Source of the DNA: Mycobacterium numidiamassiliense
Lineage (GTDB): Bacteria > Actinomycetota > Actinomycetes > Mycobacteriales > Mycobacteriaceae
Direction: 5' to 3'
NCBI RefSeq assembly: GCF_900157365.1
Contig: NZ_FUEZ01000004.1
Span: 558,001-622,000 of the forward strand
DNA: 64,000 bases
This document shows positions 46,244 to 56,675 of this stretch, piece after piece. The notes beneath the pieces are model-generated. The model was not told where the DNA came from, did no database searches, and saw only the letters and a program-made list of their open reading frames with translations. The stretch's first letter is position 1. The number at the start of each line of letters is the position of its first letter. The position numbers and the translations under genes were made by a program.

Positions 46244-46264
46244 TAATGAAAATCGTTTCCATTA
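46244..46264. promoter_or_regulatory. Zur (FurB)-like operator
   Basis: A 21-base imperfect palindrome beginning TAATGAAAATCG and ending CCATTA, with 9-base arms and one mismatch, closely resembles the mycobacterial Zur box (TGAAAATCATTTTCA-type). It lies between the zinc transporter operon and the LacI gene and could serve both. Confidence 0.75.
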
Positions 46265-46324
46265 GAAAGTGCCGGGTCGGCGCTTGATGTGCGCAGGCGG
46301 CGCTGCGCTGTAGCGTCACCGATC

Positions 46325-47404
46325 GTGAGCCCTCCACCGCGTCGACGTGCGACTCTGGCGTCGCTGGCGGCCGAGCTCAAGGTCTCGCGCACCACTATCT
46401 CCAATGCCTTCAACCGCCCGGATCAGCTCTCCGCCGATCTGCGTGAGCGGGTCTTCGCGACGGCCAAGCGATTGGGGTACGCGGGGCCCGACCCGGTGGC
46501 GCGGTCGCTGCGGACCCGCAAAGCCGGCGCGGTCGGCCTCGTGATAGCCGAGCCGTTGACCTACTTCTTCAACGACCCTGCGGCGCGGGATTTCGTTGCG
46601 GGAGTGGCGCAATCCTGCGAAGACATGGGCCAGGGCCTGTTGCTGGTCGCCGTCGGGCCCAGCCGCAGTCTCGAGGACGGAACGGCAGCGGTGCTGGGGG
46701 CCGGGGTGGACGGCTTCGTGGTGTATTCGGCCTGCGACGACGACCCCTACCTACAGGTGGTGCTGCAGCGGCGCCTGCCCGTCGTCGTGGTCGACCAGCC
46801 CAAAGACCTTCCCGGGGTGTCCCGGGTCGGAATCGACGACCGGGCGGCGATGCGTGAGCTCGCCGAATACGTGCTGGGGTTGGGGCATCGCGAGATCGGG
46901 CTGCTGACCATGCGGCTGGGTCGCGAGCTGCGGCACGAACTGGCCGATGCCGAGCGGCTGCGATCACTGACGTTCGACGTGCAGCGGGAACGCATCTTCG
47001 GCGTATGGGACGCGATGAAGGCCGCCGGCTTGGACCCGGACTCGCTGACCGTGGTGGAAAGCTATGAGCAGCTGCCGACGTCCGGTGGCGACGCGGCCAA
47101 GGCCGCGTGCGAGGCCAATCCGCGGATTACCGCGTTGATGTGCACGGCGGACATCTTGGCGCTATCGACCATGGATTACCTTCGGGCACATGGCATTTAC
47201 GTGCCCGGCCAGATGACGGTCACCGGGTTCGACGGTGTGCCCGAAGCGCTCAGCCGCGGATTGACCACGGTGTCGCAGCCGAGCCTGCAGAAGGGCCACC
47301 GGGCCGGCGAACTCCTGTTGCAGCCGCCCCGATCGGGGCTGCCGGTGGTCGAACTCCTGGACACCGAGCTGATTCGCGGGCGCACCGCGGGGCCCCCGGC
47401 GTAG
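46325..47404 (+). CDS. LacI-family regulator (Rv3575c-like)
   Basis: The 359-residue repressor has an N-terminal HTH and hinge (ATLASLAAELKVSRTTISNAF, residues ~9-30; then PDPVARSLRTRKAGAVGLVI) and a periplasmic-binding-protein-like effector domain (GADGFVVYS-type, VTGFDGVPEALS). GTG 46325 gives the M. tuberculosis length. The effector is unknown. It is divergent from the zinc transporter. Confidence 0.88.
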   Translation: MSPPPRRRATLASLAAELKVSRTTISNAFNRPDQLSADLRERVFATAKRLGYAGPDPVARSLRTRKAGAVGLVIAEPLTYFFNDPAARDFVAGVAQSCEDMGQGLLLVAVGPSRSLEDGTAAVLGAGVDGFVVYSACDDDPYLQVVLQRRLPVVVVDQPKDLPGVSRVGIDDRAAMRELAEYVLGLGHREIGLLTMRLGRELRHELADAERLRSLTFDVQRERIFGVWDAMKAAGLDPDSLTVVESYEQLPTSGGDAAKAACEANPRITALMCTADILALSTMDYLRAHGIYVPGQMTVTGFDGVPEALSRGLTTVSQPSLQKGHRAGELLLQPPRSGLPVVELLDTELIRGRTAGPPA

Positions 47405-47459
47405 CCCCGGCTAGCCGTCGACGGCCGATCGCGTGTGTGCTGAGGGCTTTCGCGGTGAA

Positions 47460-47570
47460 CTGACGGCGCGAAAAGAGCCGGTTTCTTGCCCTGCCTTCAC
47501 ACTCGACGCCGTAACTTCACACTCGACGCCCTGCCTTCACACTCGACGCCGTAACTTCACACTCGACGTC
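47460..47570. repeat. Dispersed intergenic element with 40-base tandem repeat
   Basis: CTGACGGCGCGAAA (47460-47473) is followed by two 40-base units (47491-47530, 47531-47570). Each is made of two 20-base halves, CTGCCTTCACACTCGACGCC and GTAACTTCACACTCGACG(C/T)C. The cores match those in the coaX-lysS gap. No gene or hairpin terminator of the usual form is seen. Confidence 0.75.
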
Positions 47571-47575
47571 GGCAC

Positions 47576-48238
47576 TTAGCCGCCGTTCTGGTCGCCGATC
47601 AGCAGCCGCACGGCCAGGTCCAGCCGCTTGCTGACGTCGGTCGCCGAGGCTCGGCGGGTGAGCCAGGCCAGCAGGTTCGACAACCACACATCCGAGATCA
47701 CCCGGGCGATGTGGTACTGGTCCTCGGTCGGTTCGCCGTCGCTCATGGCGCGCGCGAACATCGAGTCGATGAGCTTCTCGACCTGGTCGACCTCGCTGGC
47801 CGCCGACGCGTCGGCGAAGACGTAGGCGCGGGTCATCGCCTCGGTGAGCAGCGGGTTGCGCTGCATCGCGCGGTTGAGCTTGCCCACCATGAAGTTCAGC
47901 CGCTGAAACGGCGTTCCGCCGGCGACCGCCGAGCGGTCGGTCTTGGCGTCGATGCGGCTGAATTCCCGGCCCAGCGCCGAGACCAGGAGGTGCACCTTCG
48001 ACGGGAAGTACCGATAGAGCGTGCCCACCGCGACGTCGGCCCGGTCGGCCACGGCGCGCATCTGCACCGCCTCGTAGCCACCTTTCGACGCGATGGCCAT
48101 GGTGGCGTCCAGGATGCGCTTGCGGCGCTCCCGTTGTGCTTCCGAGCCGAGCTCGGACTCAGCCAAGACCGCCACGTTCATGACCTCGCGCGGCTGCGAG
48201 TCAGAAACGCGGCCGGAGTTCGTGTTCGCTGCCGACAT
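47576..48238 (-). CDS. kstR: TetR-family repressor of cholesterol catabolism
   Basis: The 220-residue protein has the TetR HTH (RRKRILDATMAIASKGGYEA, VAVGTLYRYFPSKVHL) and a C-terminal ligand domain nearly identical to M. tuberculosis KstR (Rv3574), which is released by steroid-CoA thioesters. ATG 48238 has AGAGGAG upstream; starts at 48181 (ATG) or 48175 (GTG, the 199-residue M. tuberculosis length) are alternatives. It is divergent from fadE34 with a KstR operator between, so it is autoregulated. Confidence 0.94.
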   Translation of the reverse strand: MSAANTNSGRVSDSQPREVMNVAVLAESELGSEAQRERRKRILDATMAIASKGGYEAVQMRAVADRADVAVGTLYRYFPSKVHLLVSALGREFSRIDAKTDRSAVAGGTPFQRLNFMVGKLNRAMQRNPLLTEAMTRAYVFADASAASEVDQVEKLIDSMFARAMSDGEPTEDQYHIARVISDVWLSNLLAWLTRRASATDVSKRLDLAVRLLIGDQNGG

Positions 48239-48379
48239 CTGACGCGTTGCTCCTCTTCCGGGCGGTTCGTTCGCAAACGATAACCAAGCCGAGTGTGAAT
48301 TTCCCACCTCCGTCCGGCCGAGAGGACGACCTGTGCTGCTCGAATGGCATTCGACTTGACCGTCGATCGCTGGCACTAT

Positions 48380-48393
48380 TAGAACACGTTCTA
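48380..48393. promoter_or_regulatory. KstR operator, kstR-fadE34
   Basis: TAGAACACGTTCTA is a perfect palindrome that matches the KstR motif TnnAACnnGTTnnA. It lies about 55 bases before fadE34 and 140 before kstR. Confidence 0.88.
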
Positions 48394-48448
48394 GTGGGCA
48401 GTAGCGCCCCTTAATGTCACGTTGCATTCAAGACCCGGAGGCCTTTAC

Positions 48449-50596
48449 GTGGTAGCGACCGTCACCGACGAGCAGTTCGCGGCACGCGAGTTAGTGCGTG
48501 ACTGGGCCCGCAATTCCACCGCCGGGCCGGGCGGAACCGCGGCAATCCGTGAGGTCGAGCAGGGCGAGGCCGACGCCTGGAGGCCGGTGTACGCGCGGCT
48601 GGCCGACCTGGGCATATTCGGCGTGGCGGTACCCGAGGACGCCGGCGGTGCCGGCGGCAGCATCGAGGACCTGTGCGCGATGGTCGAAGAGGCGGCCAAG
48701 GCGCTGGTACCGGGCCCGGTCGCGACGACCGCGCTGGCCACTCTGGTGGTGCCCGATCCCGAGCTGCTGGCCGAGCTGGCCTCCGGCGAACGCTTCGCCG
48801 GGCTGGCGCTCGACGGCGACGTCGAGTTCGACACTGCGACCGCCCGGGCGTCGGGCACCGCCGATTTCGCGCTGGGCGCCTCGAAAACGGTGCGGGGTGG
48901 CCTGCTGCTGGTACCCGCGGGCGACCAATGGCTGCTGATCGACACGCAAAGCGATGGCGTGCAGCTCGAGCCGCTGCAGGCGGCGGATTTTTCCCGGCCG
49001 CTGGCCCGGGTCGTGCTCACGTCGGCACCGGCGACCGTGATCGAGGCGCCGGGACGTCGGGTCGAGGAACTGGCCGCGACCTTGCTGGCGGCCGAGGCCG
49101 CCGGGGTCACCCGATGGTCTCTCGAGACCGCCGTCGCCTACGCGAAGGTGCGCGAGCAGTTCGGCAAACCGATCGGCAGCTTCCAGGCCATCAAACACAT
49201 CTGCGCGGAGATGCTGTGCCGCGCCGAGCAGGCCGAGGTGGCCGCGGCCGACGCGGCCAGGGCCGCCGCGGAACCCGATGACCGTCAGTTCTCCATCGCC
49301 GCCGCGCTGGCCGCGAGTGTCGGCATCGCCGCCGCCAAGGCGAACGTCAAGGACTGCATCCAGGTGCTCGGCGGCATCGGCTGCACGTGGGAGCACGACG
49401 CCCATCTGTACCTGCGCCGCGCGCACGCCATCGGCCGGTTCCTCGGCGGCGCCGAGCGCTGGCTGCGCCGCATCACCGAGCTGACCCAGGACGGGGTGCG
49501 CCGCCAGCTGAGCATCGACCTCACCGACGTCGAGGGCCAGCGACCCGAGCTCGCCGCTACCATCGCCCAAATCGCCGAGCTGCCGGTGGAGAAGCGGCAG
49601 GTGGCCCTGGCCGAGGCCGGGCTGCAGGCGCCGCACTGGCCGACGCCGTACGGGCGCGCCGCCTCGCCGGCCGAGCAGCTGCTGATCGACCAGGAGCTGG
49701 CGGCTGCCGGCGTCGATCGCCCCGACCTGGTGATCGGCTGGTGGGCGGCGCCGACGATCCTCGAGCACGGCACGCAGGAGCAGATCGAGCGCTTCGTGCC
49801 GGCCACCACCCGGGGTGAATTCCTTTGGTGCCAGCTGTTTTCCGAGCCCGGCGCCGGGTCAGACCTGGCGTCGTTGCGCACCAAGGCGGTGCGCACGGAC
49901 GGCGGCTGGTCGCTGACCGGGCAGAAGGTGTGGACGTCCGCGGCGCATAAGGCGCGGTGGGGCGTGTGCCTGGCGCGCACCGATCCGGACGCCCCGAAAC
50001 ACAAGGGCATCACCTACTTTCTGGTCGACATGAAATCGCCCGGCATCGACATCCGGCCGCTGCGCGAGATCACCGGCGATTCCCTGTTCAACGAAGTGTT
50101 CCTGGACAACGTGTTCGTGCCCGACGAGATGGTGGTCGGCGGCGTGAACGACGGCTGGCGGCTGGCCCGCACCACACTGGCCAACGAGCGCATCGCGATG
50201 GCGAACGGGACCGCGCTGGGCAACCCGATGGAAGAGCTGCTCAAACTGCTGGCGGCGATGGACCTCGACGTTGCCGAACAAGACCGGCTCGGGCGCCTGA
50301 TCATCCTGGCCCAGACCGGCGCGCTGCTCGATCAGCGGATCGCCCAGCTGGCCGTCGGCGGTCGGGATCCCGGAGCGCAATCGAGCGTGCGCAAACTGAT
50401 CGGGGTGCGCTACCGGCAGGCGCTGGCAGAATTCACCATGGACGTCGCCGAAGGCGGCGGCCTGGTTGATCGCCGGGCCGACAACGACCGCGCCGTGTTC
50501 GACTTCCTCAACACCCGGTGCCTGACGATCGCGGGCGGCACCGAGCAGATCCTGCTCACCGTGGCCGCCGAGCGACTCCTGGGCCTACCGCGCTAG
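48449..50596 (+). CDS. fadE34: Fused acyl-CoA dehydrogenase FadE34 (ChsE3)
   Basis: The 715-residue protein is two ACAD domains in one chain (about residues 1-345 and 355-715). Each has helical N-termini and a flavin-binding C-terminal part (WSLETAVAYAKVREQFGKPIG; LFSEPGAGSDLASLRTKAV; TIAGGTEQILLTVAAERLLG). In M. tuberculosis it dehydrogenates the C5 side chain CoA thioester of cholesterol. GTG 48449 follows GGAGG and gives the family N-terminus. It is under KstR control. Confidence 0.93.
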   Translation: MVATVTDEQFAARELVRDWARNSTAGPGGTAAIREVEQGEADAWRPVYARLADLGIFGVAVPEDAGGAGGSIEDLCAMVEEAAKALVPGPVATTALATLVVPDPELLAELASGERFAGLALDGDVEFDTATARASGTADFALGASKTVRGGLLLVPAGDQWLLIDTQSDGVQLEPLQAADFSRPLARVVLTSAPATVIEAPGRRVEELAATLLAAEAAGVTRWSLETAVAYAKVREQFGKPIGSFQAIKHICAEMLCRAEQAEVAAADAARAAAEPDDRQFSIAAALAASVGIAAAKANVKDCIQVLGGIGCTWEHDAHLYLRRAHAIGRFLGGAERWLRRITELTQDGVRRQLSIDLTDVEGQRPELAATIAQIAELPVEKRQVALAEAGLQAPHWPTPYGRAASPAEQLLIDQELAAAGVDRPDLVIGWWAAPTILEHGTQEQIERFVPATTRGEFLWCQLFSEPGAGSDLASLRTKAVRTDGGWSLTGQKVWTSAAHKARWGVCLARTDPDAPKHKGITYFLVDMKSPGIDIRPLREITGDSLFNEVFLDNVFVPDEMVVGGVNDGWRLARTTLANERIAMANGTALGNPMEELLKLLAAMDLDVAEQDRLGRLIILAQTGALLDQRIAQLAVGGRDPGAQSSVRKLIGVRYRQALAEFTMDVAEGGGLVDRRADNDRAVFDFLNTRCLTIAGGTEQILLTVAAERLLGLPR

Positions 50597-51138
50597 GAGA
50601 AGGTCGTCTGCGCGCAGGTGCTCGGCGAGGTGATGTTGACCCCGGAGTAGACCACCTGAATGTGGGTGCAGGTGATGACGCTGCTGTCGGTCTTGGGCTG
50701 GCCGGTTCGCCAGTCGGTGGAGTCGATGCGGCCGGTCGTCTGGTACTTGTCCGGCGGCCCTTCAGCGAAGTAGACGGTGGTGATCTCGTCGGTGCCCATC
50801 GACTTCATCACCCGCTCGTATTGGCCGTTCGCGTGCGCGTCGAGGTAGTCCAGCCGGTCCGGGGATCGGATCTCGGTGGTTTGGCGGGCCCACAGGTCGT
50901 GCGGGAACCCCGTCACCCCGTCGGGCGTGCGCATGACGGCCCCCGCGGTGAAGTCGCAATGACCGTCGGCTTTGAAGCAGTTGAGGAACATGCGCGTTTC
51001 CAGCTGGTTGGGGCCGTCCAGCGGGAACAGGGTGGTGGCGGTGTTGCTGGCTGCCGCACAGAGCGGGACCGGTAGCAGGGCCAGCGCAATCCCGATCCCT
51101 GCTCCGATCGTCAGGGAGCCCGTTACCAGCCGCTTCAT
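50593..51138 (-). CDS. Conserved secreted protein (Rv3572-like)
   Basis: The 181-residue protein has a signal peptide (cleavage near CAAASN, ~residue 29) and a small mature domain with four further cysteines likely paired (FLNCFKADGHC, ITCTHIQ, STCAQTTF). It matches a mycobacterial family of unknown function. Its last 4 bases overlap the end of fadE34 on the other strand. Confidence 0.85.
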   Translation of the reverse strand: MKRLVTGSLTIGAGIGIALALLPVPLCAAASNTATTLFPLDGPNQLETRMFLNCFKADGHCDFTAGAVMRTPDGVTGFPHDLWARQTTEIRSPDRLDYLDAHANGQYERVMKSMGTDEITTVYFAEGPPDKYQTTGRIDSTDWRTGQPKTDSSVITCTHIQVVYSGVNITSPSTCAQTTFS

Positions 51139-51183
51139 CGGAGCGTCCTTCCGTCAAACCCTATGCAGAACTTAACTTCGCGA

Positions 51184-52266
51184 CTATTCGTCGTAGGTGA
51201 CTTCCACCGAATCAGATTCCGGGTGAGATTGACAGGCCAAAATCAGCCCGTCGTCGAGATCGTCTTGCTCCAGGACGTCGTTGACCTCCATGTTGACCTT
51301 GCCGCTGCGCAGGGTGCACGCACACGCGCCGCAGTGGCCTTCCCGGCAGGAGAACGGCGCGTCGAGTCCCTTGGCCAGCAGGACGTCGAGCAGCTTGGCA
51401 TTGCGTGGCCATGACACGGTGTGTGTTTCGCCGTCCAACTCGACGACGGCGGTGGCCGGCGGCTGGTCGCCCTCGGCGGTGTCCTCGATGGTCACCGCCG
51501 CGAACGGATCCGACTCCAGCGACTTGAACACCTCGATATGTATCTGTGCCGCAGGCACTTTCAGCGTCTCGAGGGCCTGGCGGGCCGCGTCCATGAACGG
51601 GCCGGGCCCGCAGATGAACGCATGCCGATCGGTGAACGGCGCGGCCAGCTTCGCCAGCGCCGTCGCACTCGGCAACCCCTGCACCGACTCCAGCCAGTGC
51701 ACCACGGTGAGCCGGTCGGGGTACTTTGCCGACAGCTCCCGCAGCGCGTCGGCGAAGATCACCGAGCGCTCGTCGCGGTTGGCGTAGAGCAGCGTCACCT
51801 GCCCGGCGCCCTCGGCGAGCGCCGATTTGCAGATCGACATCACCGGGGTGACCCCGCTGCCGGCGGCCAGCAGCAGGAAGTCGTCGTCGAGCGTCTTGGG
51901 CACGAAGGTCCCCGACGGGGCCAGCACGTGGATCCGCATCCCGGCCTTCGCGTGGTCGCACAGCCAGTTGGACGCATAACCGCCGGCCGTCCGTTTGACG
52001 GTGACGGTCAGCGCGTCATCGGTAAACGGCGAGCTGCACAGCGAGTAGCAGCGCGCCACCGAACCGGTGCGCTCGCTGGGGACGCGCAACGTGAGGAACT
52101 GGCCCGGCGCGTAGCGCAGTCGCTCGGGCGGGATATCCGGGTCGCCCGACTCGTCGGGCACCGCGAACACCAGCGACCTCGCGTCGTCGGTTTCGTCGAC
52201 CACCTCGGCGATCTGCAGTTCAAGGACGTGGTCGCCGAGCGGTTCGTCGGGAATCGCTTCCGTCAA
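51184..52266 (-). CDS. kshB: 3-ketosteroid 9-alpha-hydroxylase reductase KshB
   Basis: The 360-residue reductase passes electrons from NADH to the KshA oxygenase that opens the steroid ring system. It has the FAD motif RCYSLCSSP, NAD-binding AAGSGVTPVMSI and CGPGPFMD, and a C-terminal plant-type [2Fe-2S] domain (CREGHCGACACTL, then ILACQS). It corresponds to Rv3571 (hmp). KshA is not in the window. It is divergent from hsaA with two KstR operators between. Confidence 0.95.
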   Translation of the reverse strand: MTEAIPDEPLGDHVLELQIAEVVDETDDARSLVFAVPDESGDPDIPPERLRYAPGQFLTLRVPSERTGSVARCYSLCSSPFTDDALTVTVKRTAGGYASNWLCDHAKAGMRIHVLAPSGTFVPKTLDDDFLLLAAGSGVTPVMSICKSALAEGAGQVTLLYANRDERSVIFADALRELSAKYPDRLTVVHWLESVQGLPSATALAKLAAPFTDRHAFICGPGPFMDAARQALETLKVPAAQIHIEVFKSLESDPFAAVTIEDTAEGDQPPATAVVELDGETHTVSWPRNAKLLDVLLAKGLDAPFSCREGHCGACACTLRSGKVNMEVNDVLEQDDLDDGLILACQSHPESDSVEVTYDE

Positions 52267-52291
52267 GACCCGTTCTCCCTTTCATGACAAC

Positions 52292-52305
52292 TAGAACATG
52301 TTACA
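52292..52305. promoter_or_regulatory. KstR operator, kshB side
   Basis: TAGAACATGTTACA matches the KstR motif with both AAC and GTT half-sites. It lies 26 bases upstream of the kshB start. Confidence 0.8.
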
Positions 52306-52359
52306 GAAAAGCAGATTCATACCGCTACCAGCCGCAGGGTTACCCTCCTCGACACAAAT

Positions 52360-52373
52360 CGGAACGTGTTCTA
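52360..52373. promoter_or_regulatory. KstR operator, hsaA side
   Basis: CGGAACGTGTTCTA contains the AACnnGTT core with a good right flank. It lies about 40 bases upstream of the hsaA start. Confidence 0.8.
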
Positions 52374-52411
52374 GTCTGCTGTGTAGGTCCGCACTCCTGG
52401 GAGGCAATGTA

Positions 52412-53596
52412 GTGACGTCCATTCAACAGCGTGATGCGCAGTCGGTGTTGGCTGGCATCGATGATCTGCTGCCGCGGATTGCCGAGCGCGCTCAGGCGAC
52501 GGAGGATCTGCGCCGGCTGCCCGACGAGACCGTCGCCGAGCTCGACGAGGTCGGTTTCTTCACCCTGCTGCAGCCCGAGCAGTGGGGTGGGCTGCAATGC
52601 GATCCAACGCTGTTCTACGAGGCGGTGCGGCGGCTGGCCAGCGCGTGCGGTTCGACCGGTTGGGTGAGTTCGATCCTCGGCGTGCACAACTGGCACTTGG
52701 CCCAGTTCGACCAGCGGGCGCAGGAGGAGGTCTGGGGCGAGGACCCCAAGACCCGGATCTCGTCGTCGTATGCCCCGATGGGTGCCGGGGTGGTGACCGA
52801 TGGCGGCTATCTGGTCAACGGCTCGTGGAACTGGTCTTCGGGCTGCGATCACGCGACGTGGGCGTTTCTCGGCGGCCCGGTCATCAAGGACGGCCGGCCC
52901 GTCGACTTCGGCAGCTTCCTGATCCCGCGCAGCGAGTACCGCATCGACGACGTGTGGCATGTGGTCGGCCTGAAGGGCACCGGCAGCAACACCGTTGTCG
53001 TCAAGGACGTCTTCGTGCCGCGGCACCGGTTTTTGTCCTACAAGGAGATGAACGACCACAGCGCGGGCGGGCTGCAGACCAACACCGCCTCGGTCTACAA
53101 AATGCCTTGGGGCACAATGCATCCCACCACGATCTCGGCGCCGATCGTCGGCATGGCTTACGGCGCGTACGACGCCCACGTGGAACACCAGGGCAAGCGG
53201 GTGCGCGCGGCGTTCGCCGGGGAGAAGGCCAAGGACGACCCGTTCGCCAAGGTCCGCATCGCCGAGGCGGCCAGTGACATCGACGCCGCGTGGCGCCAGC
53301 TCAGCGGCAATGTCGCCGACGAGTACGCGCTGTTGTCCGCGGGCAAGGAGATCCCGTTCGACCTGCGGACCCGCGCCCGGCGCGATCAGGTCCGTGCCAC
53401 CGGGCGCGCGATCTCCTCGATCGACCGGCTGTTCGAGGCGTCCGGCGCCACCGCGTTGGCCAATGATGCTCCGGTGCAACGGTTTTGGCGTGACGCTCAC
53501 GCCGGCCGGGTGCACGCGGCCAACGACCCGGAGCGCGCGTACGTGATCTTCGGGAACAACGAGTTCGGGTTGCCTCCCGGCGACACCATGGTCTGA
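52412..53596 (+). CDS. hsaA: HsaA, flavin-dependent hydroxylase of cholesterol ring A
   Basis: The 394-residue oxygenase hydroxylates 3-HSA to the catechol DHSA using reduced flavin from HsaB. It has the acyl-CoA-dehydrogenase-like fold with GSTGWVSS, GSWNWSSGCDHATW, DVWHVVGLKGTGSN and the conserved FWRDAHAGRVHAAND end. GTG 52412 follows GGGAGGCAATGTA and gives the M. tuberculosis length. It is the first gene of hsaADCB under KstR. Confidence 0.96.
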   Translation: MTSIQQRDAQSVLAGIDDLLPRIAERAQATEDLRRLPDETVAELDEVGFFTLLQPEQWGGLQCDPTLFYEAVRRLASACGSTGWVSSILGVHNWHLAQFDQRAQEEVWGEDPKTRISSSYAPMGAGVVTDGGYLVNGSWNWSSGCDHATWAFLGGPVIKDGRPVDFGSFLIPRSEYRIDDVWHVVGLKGTGSNTVVVKDVFVPRHRFLSYKEMNDHSAGGLQTNTASVYKMPWGTMHPTTISAPIVGMAYGAYDAHVEHQGKRVRAAFAGEKAKDDPFAKVRIAEAASDIDAAWRQLSGNVADEYALLSAGKEIPFDLRTRARRDQVRATGRAISSIDRLFEASGATALANDAPVQRFWRDAHAGRVHAANDPERAYVIFGNNEFGLPPGDTMV

Positions 53597-55374
<1,778 letters not shown>

Positions 55375-55376
55375 CC

Positions 55377-55940
55377 ATGTCCGAGCAGATTGACGCACGC
55401 GCGTTTCGTAACGTGCTGGGTCAGTTCTGCACGGGCATCACCATCATCACCACCGTGCACGAGGACGTGCCGGTCGGCTTCGCCTGTCAGTCGTTCGCGG
55501 CGCTGTCGCTGGACCCGCCGCTGGTGTTGTTCTGCCCCACCAAGGTGTCGCGGTCCTGGCAAGCCATCGAGGCAAGCGGCCGATTCTGCGTGAACATGCT
55601 GACCGAAGACCAGAAGCACGTGTCGGCCAGATTCGGCTCCAGGGAGCCGGACAAGTTCGCCGGTATCGATTGGCACCCTTCGGAACTCGGTTCGCCGATC
55701 ATCGACGAGTCACTTGCCCACATCGACTGCACGGTGGCAGCGGTCCATGACGGGGGCGATCACTTCGTGGTGTTCGGTGCGGTCGCCTCGCTGTCGGAGG
55801 CCCCGAAGATCAAGCCGCGCCCGTTGCTGTTCTATCGCGGCGAATACACCGGCATCGAGCCGGACAAGACGACACCCGCCCAATGGCGCGACGACCTGGA
55901 TGCGTTCCTCACGGCCACCACCCAGGACACCTGGCTCTAA
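55377..55940 (+). CDS. hsaB: HsaB, flavin reductase for HsaA
   Basis: The 187-residue flavin reductase-like protein supplies reduced flavin to HsaA. It has the family core FCTGITIITTVHEDVPVGF, FAALSLDPPLVLFC and RFCVNMLTEDQ. In M. tuberculosis nat follows directly. Here a 14-base hairpin terminates transcription and a 7-kb block of minus-strand genes follows. Confidence 0.95.
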   Translation: MSEQIDARAFRNVLGQFCTGITIITTVHEDVPVGFACQSFAALSLDPPLVLFCPTKVSRSWQAIEASGRFCVNMLTEDQKHVSARFGSREPDKFAGIDWHPSELGSPIIDESLAHIDCTVAAVHDGGDHFVVFGAVASLSEAPKIKPRPLLFYRGEYTGIEPDKTTPAQWRDDLDAFLTATTQDTWL

Positions 55941-55958
55941 GGCTTCAGAGTGAACGCA

Positions 55959-56001
55959 GCGCCACTGCGGAACATCAAGGGGGAACATTCCGCAGTGGCG
56001 C
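55959..56001. terminator. Bidirectional hairpin between hsaB and the kinase block
   Basis: GCGCCACTGCGGAA (55959-55972) pairs perfectly with TTCCGCAGTGGCGC (55988-56001) around a 15-base loop. It sits between two convergent genes. There is no U-run on the plus strand. Confidence 0.65.
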
Positions 56002-56021
56002 CACGAAGCGCTGGCCCGGCT

Positions 56022-56492
56022 TCAGCTGGGTGCGCCGCGATAGGTCTGCCGCCGCACGGCTTCCGCGTCGGTCGCCGCTTCGGCGGACTCGGCCGACCAT
56101 GCCTCGCTTCGGTCGGACGCCGGCTCGGCCTCGTCGCGATCCTGCTTGCCGGTCTTCGGGTCGATGCGGTCGGCGTGGTCCCATCGCTCCTGGAGTTGCT
56201 CGCGCGATGCCGCGGCCTCGCTCTGATGCTGGGCCGCGTGCTCGGAGAGCCTGGCGGCCTCGGCCGCCTTGACCTCGGCCTCGGCTTGCGCGGCACGCGC
56301 CTTGGCGGCGGTCTCCTCGGCTAGCGCTTCGCGGCGCTCGAGCTTGGCCGACTCCAGTTTGGCCTGTTCACGAATCTCTTCGGCCTGCCGGTGGCGGCGG
56401 CGATTCCTGGCGGTGTTGGCCGCCACGACCAGGGCGGCGATCACTAGAACTGCTACGGCTATGGCGATCATGATCCACGTGGTGCTGGACAT
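56022..56492 (-). CDS. Small membrane-anchored coiled-coil protein
   Basis: The 156-residue protein has an N-terminal membrane helix (about residues 5-25), a basic stop-transfer (RNRRRHRQ), and a long charged helix (about 35-110) rich in Ala, Glu, Lys and Gln with heptad spacing. A polar, acidic tail ends in RRQTYRGAPS. Similar small proteins occur in mycobacteria; function is not known. It lies 183 bases downstream of the kelch kinases on their strand, so it may share their transcript. Confidence 0.75.
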   Translation of the reverse strand: MSSTTWIMIAIAVAVLVIAALVVAANTARNRRRHRQAEEIREQAKLESAKLERREALAEETAAKARAAQAEAEVKAAEAARLSEHAAQHQSEAAASREQLQERWDHADRIDPKTGKQDRDEAEPASDRSEAWSAESAEAATDAEAVRRQTYRGAPS

Positions 56493-56675
56493 CAGGAGCT
56501 CCCGTTATCTGTGTGGTGGCGCCAGTTGCGTCCCGTCCCCACTCGATTCCCCATATTCGACACAACTAAAACAAGAAACGACCGCGCGTCGGCCCGCACC
56601 GGTTCCCGCTGGCCTTTTACAGCTCCTTGCCGATCGCTTCCTGATCCGTCGTGGGCAGCTCAGAGAACTCGGCCA

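Noticed and set aside
47491..47570. Possible CRISPR array
   Set aside because: The repeat halves are only 20 bases with no unique spacers and no cas genes nearby. It is a simple tandem duplication.
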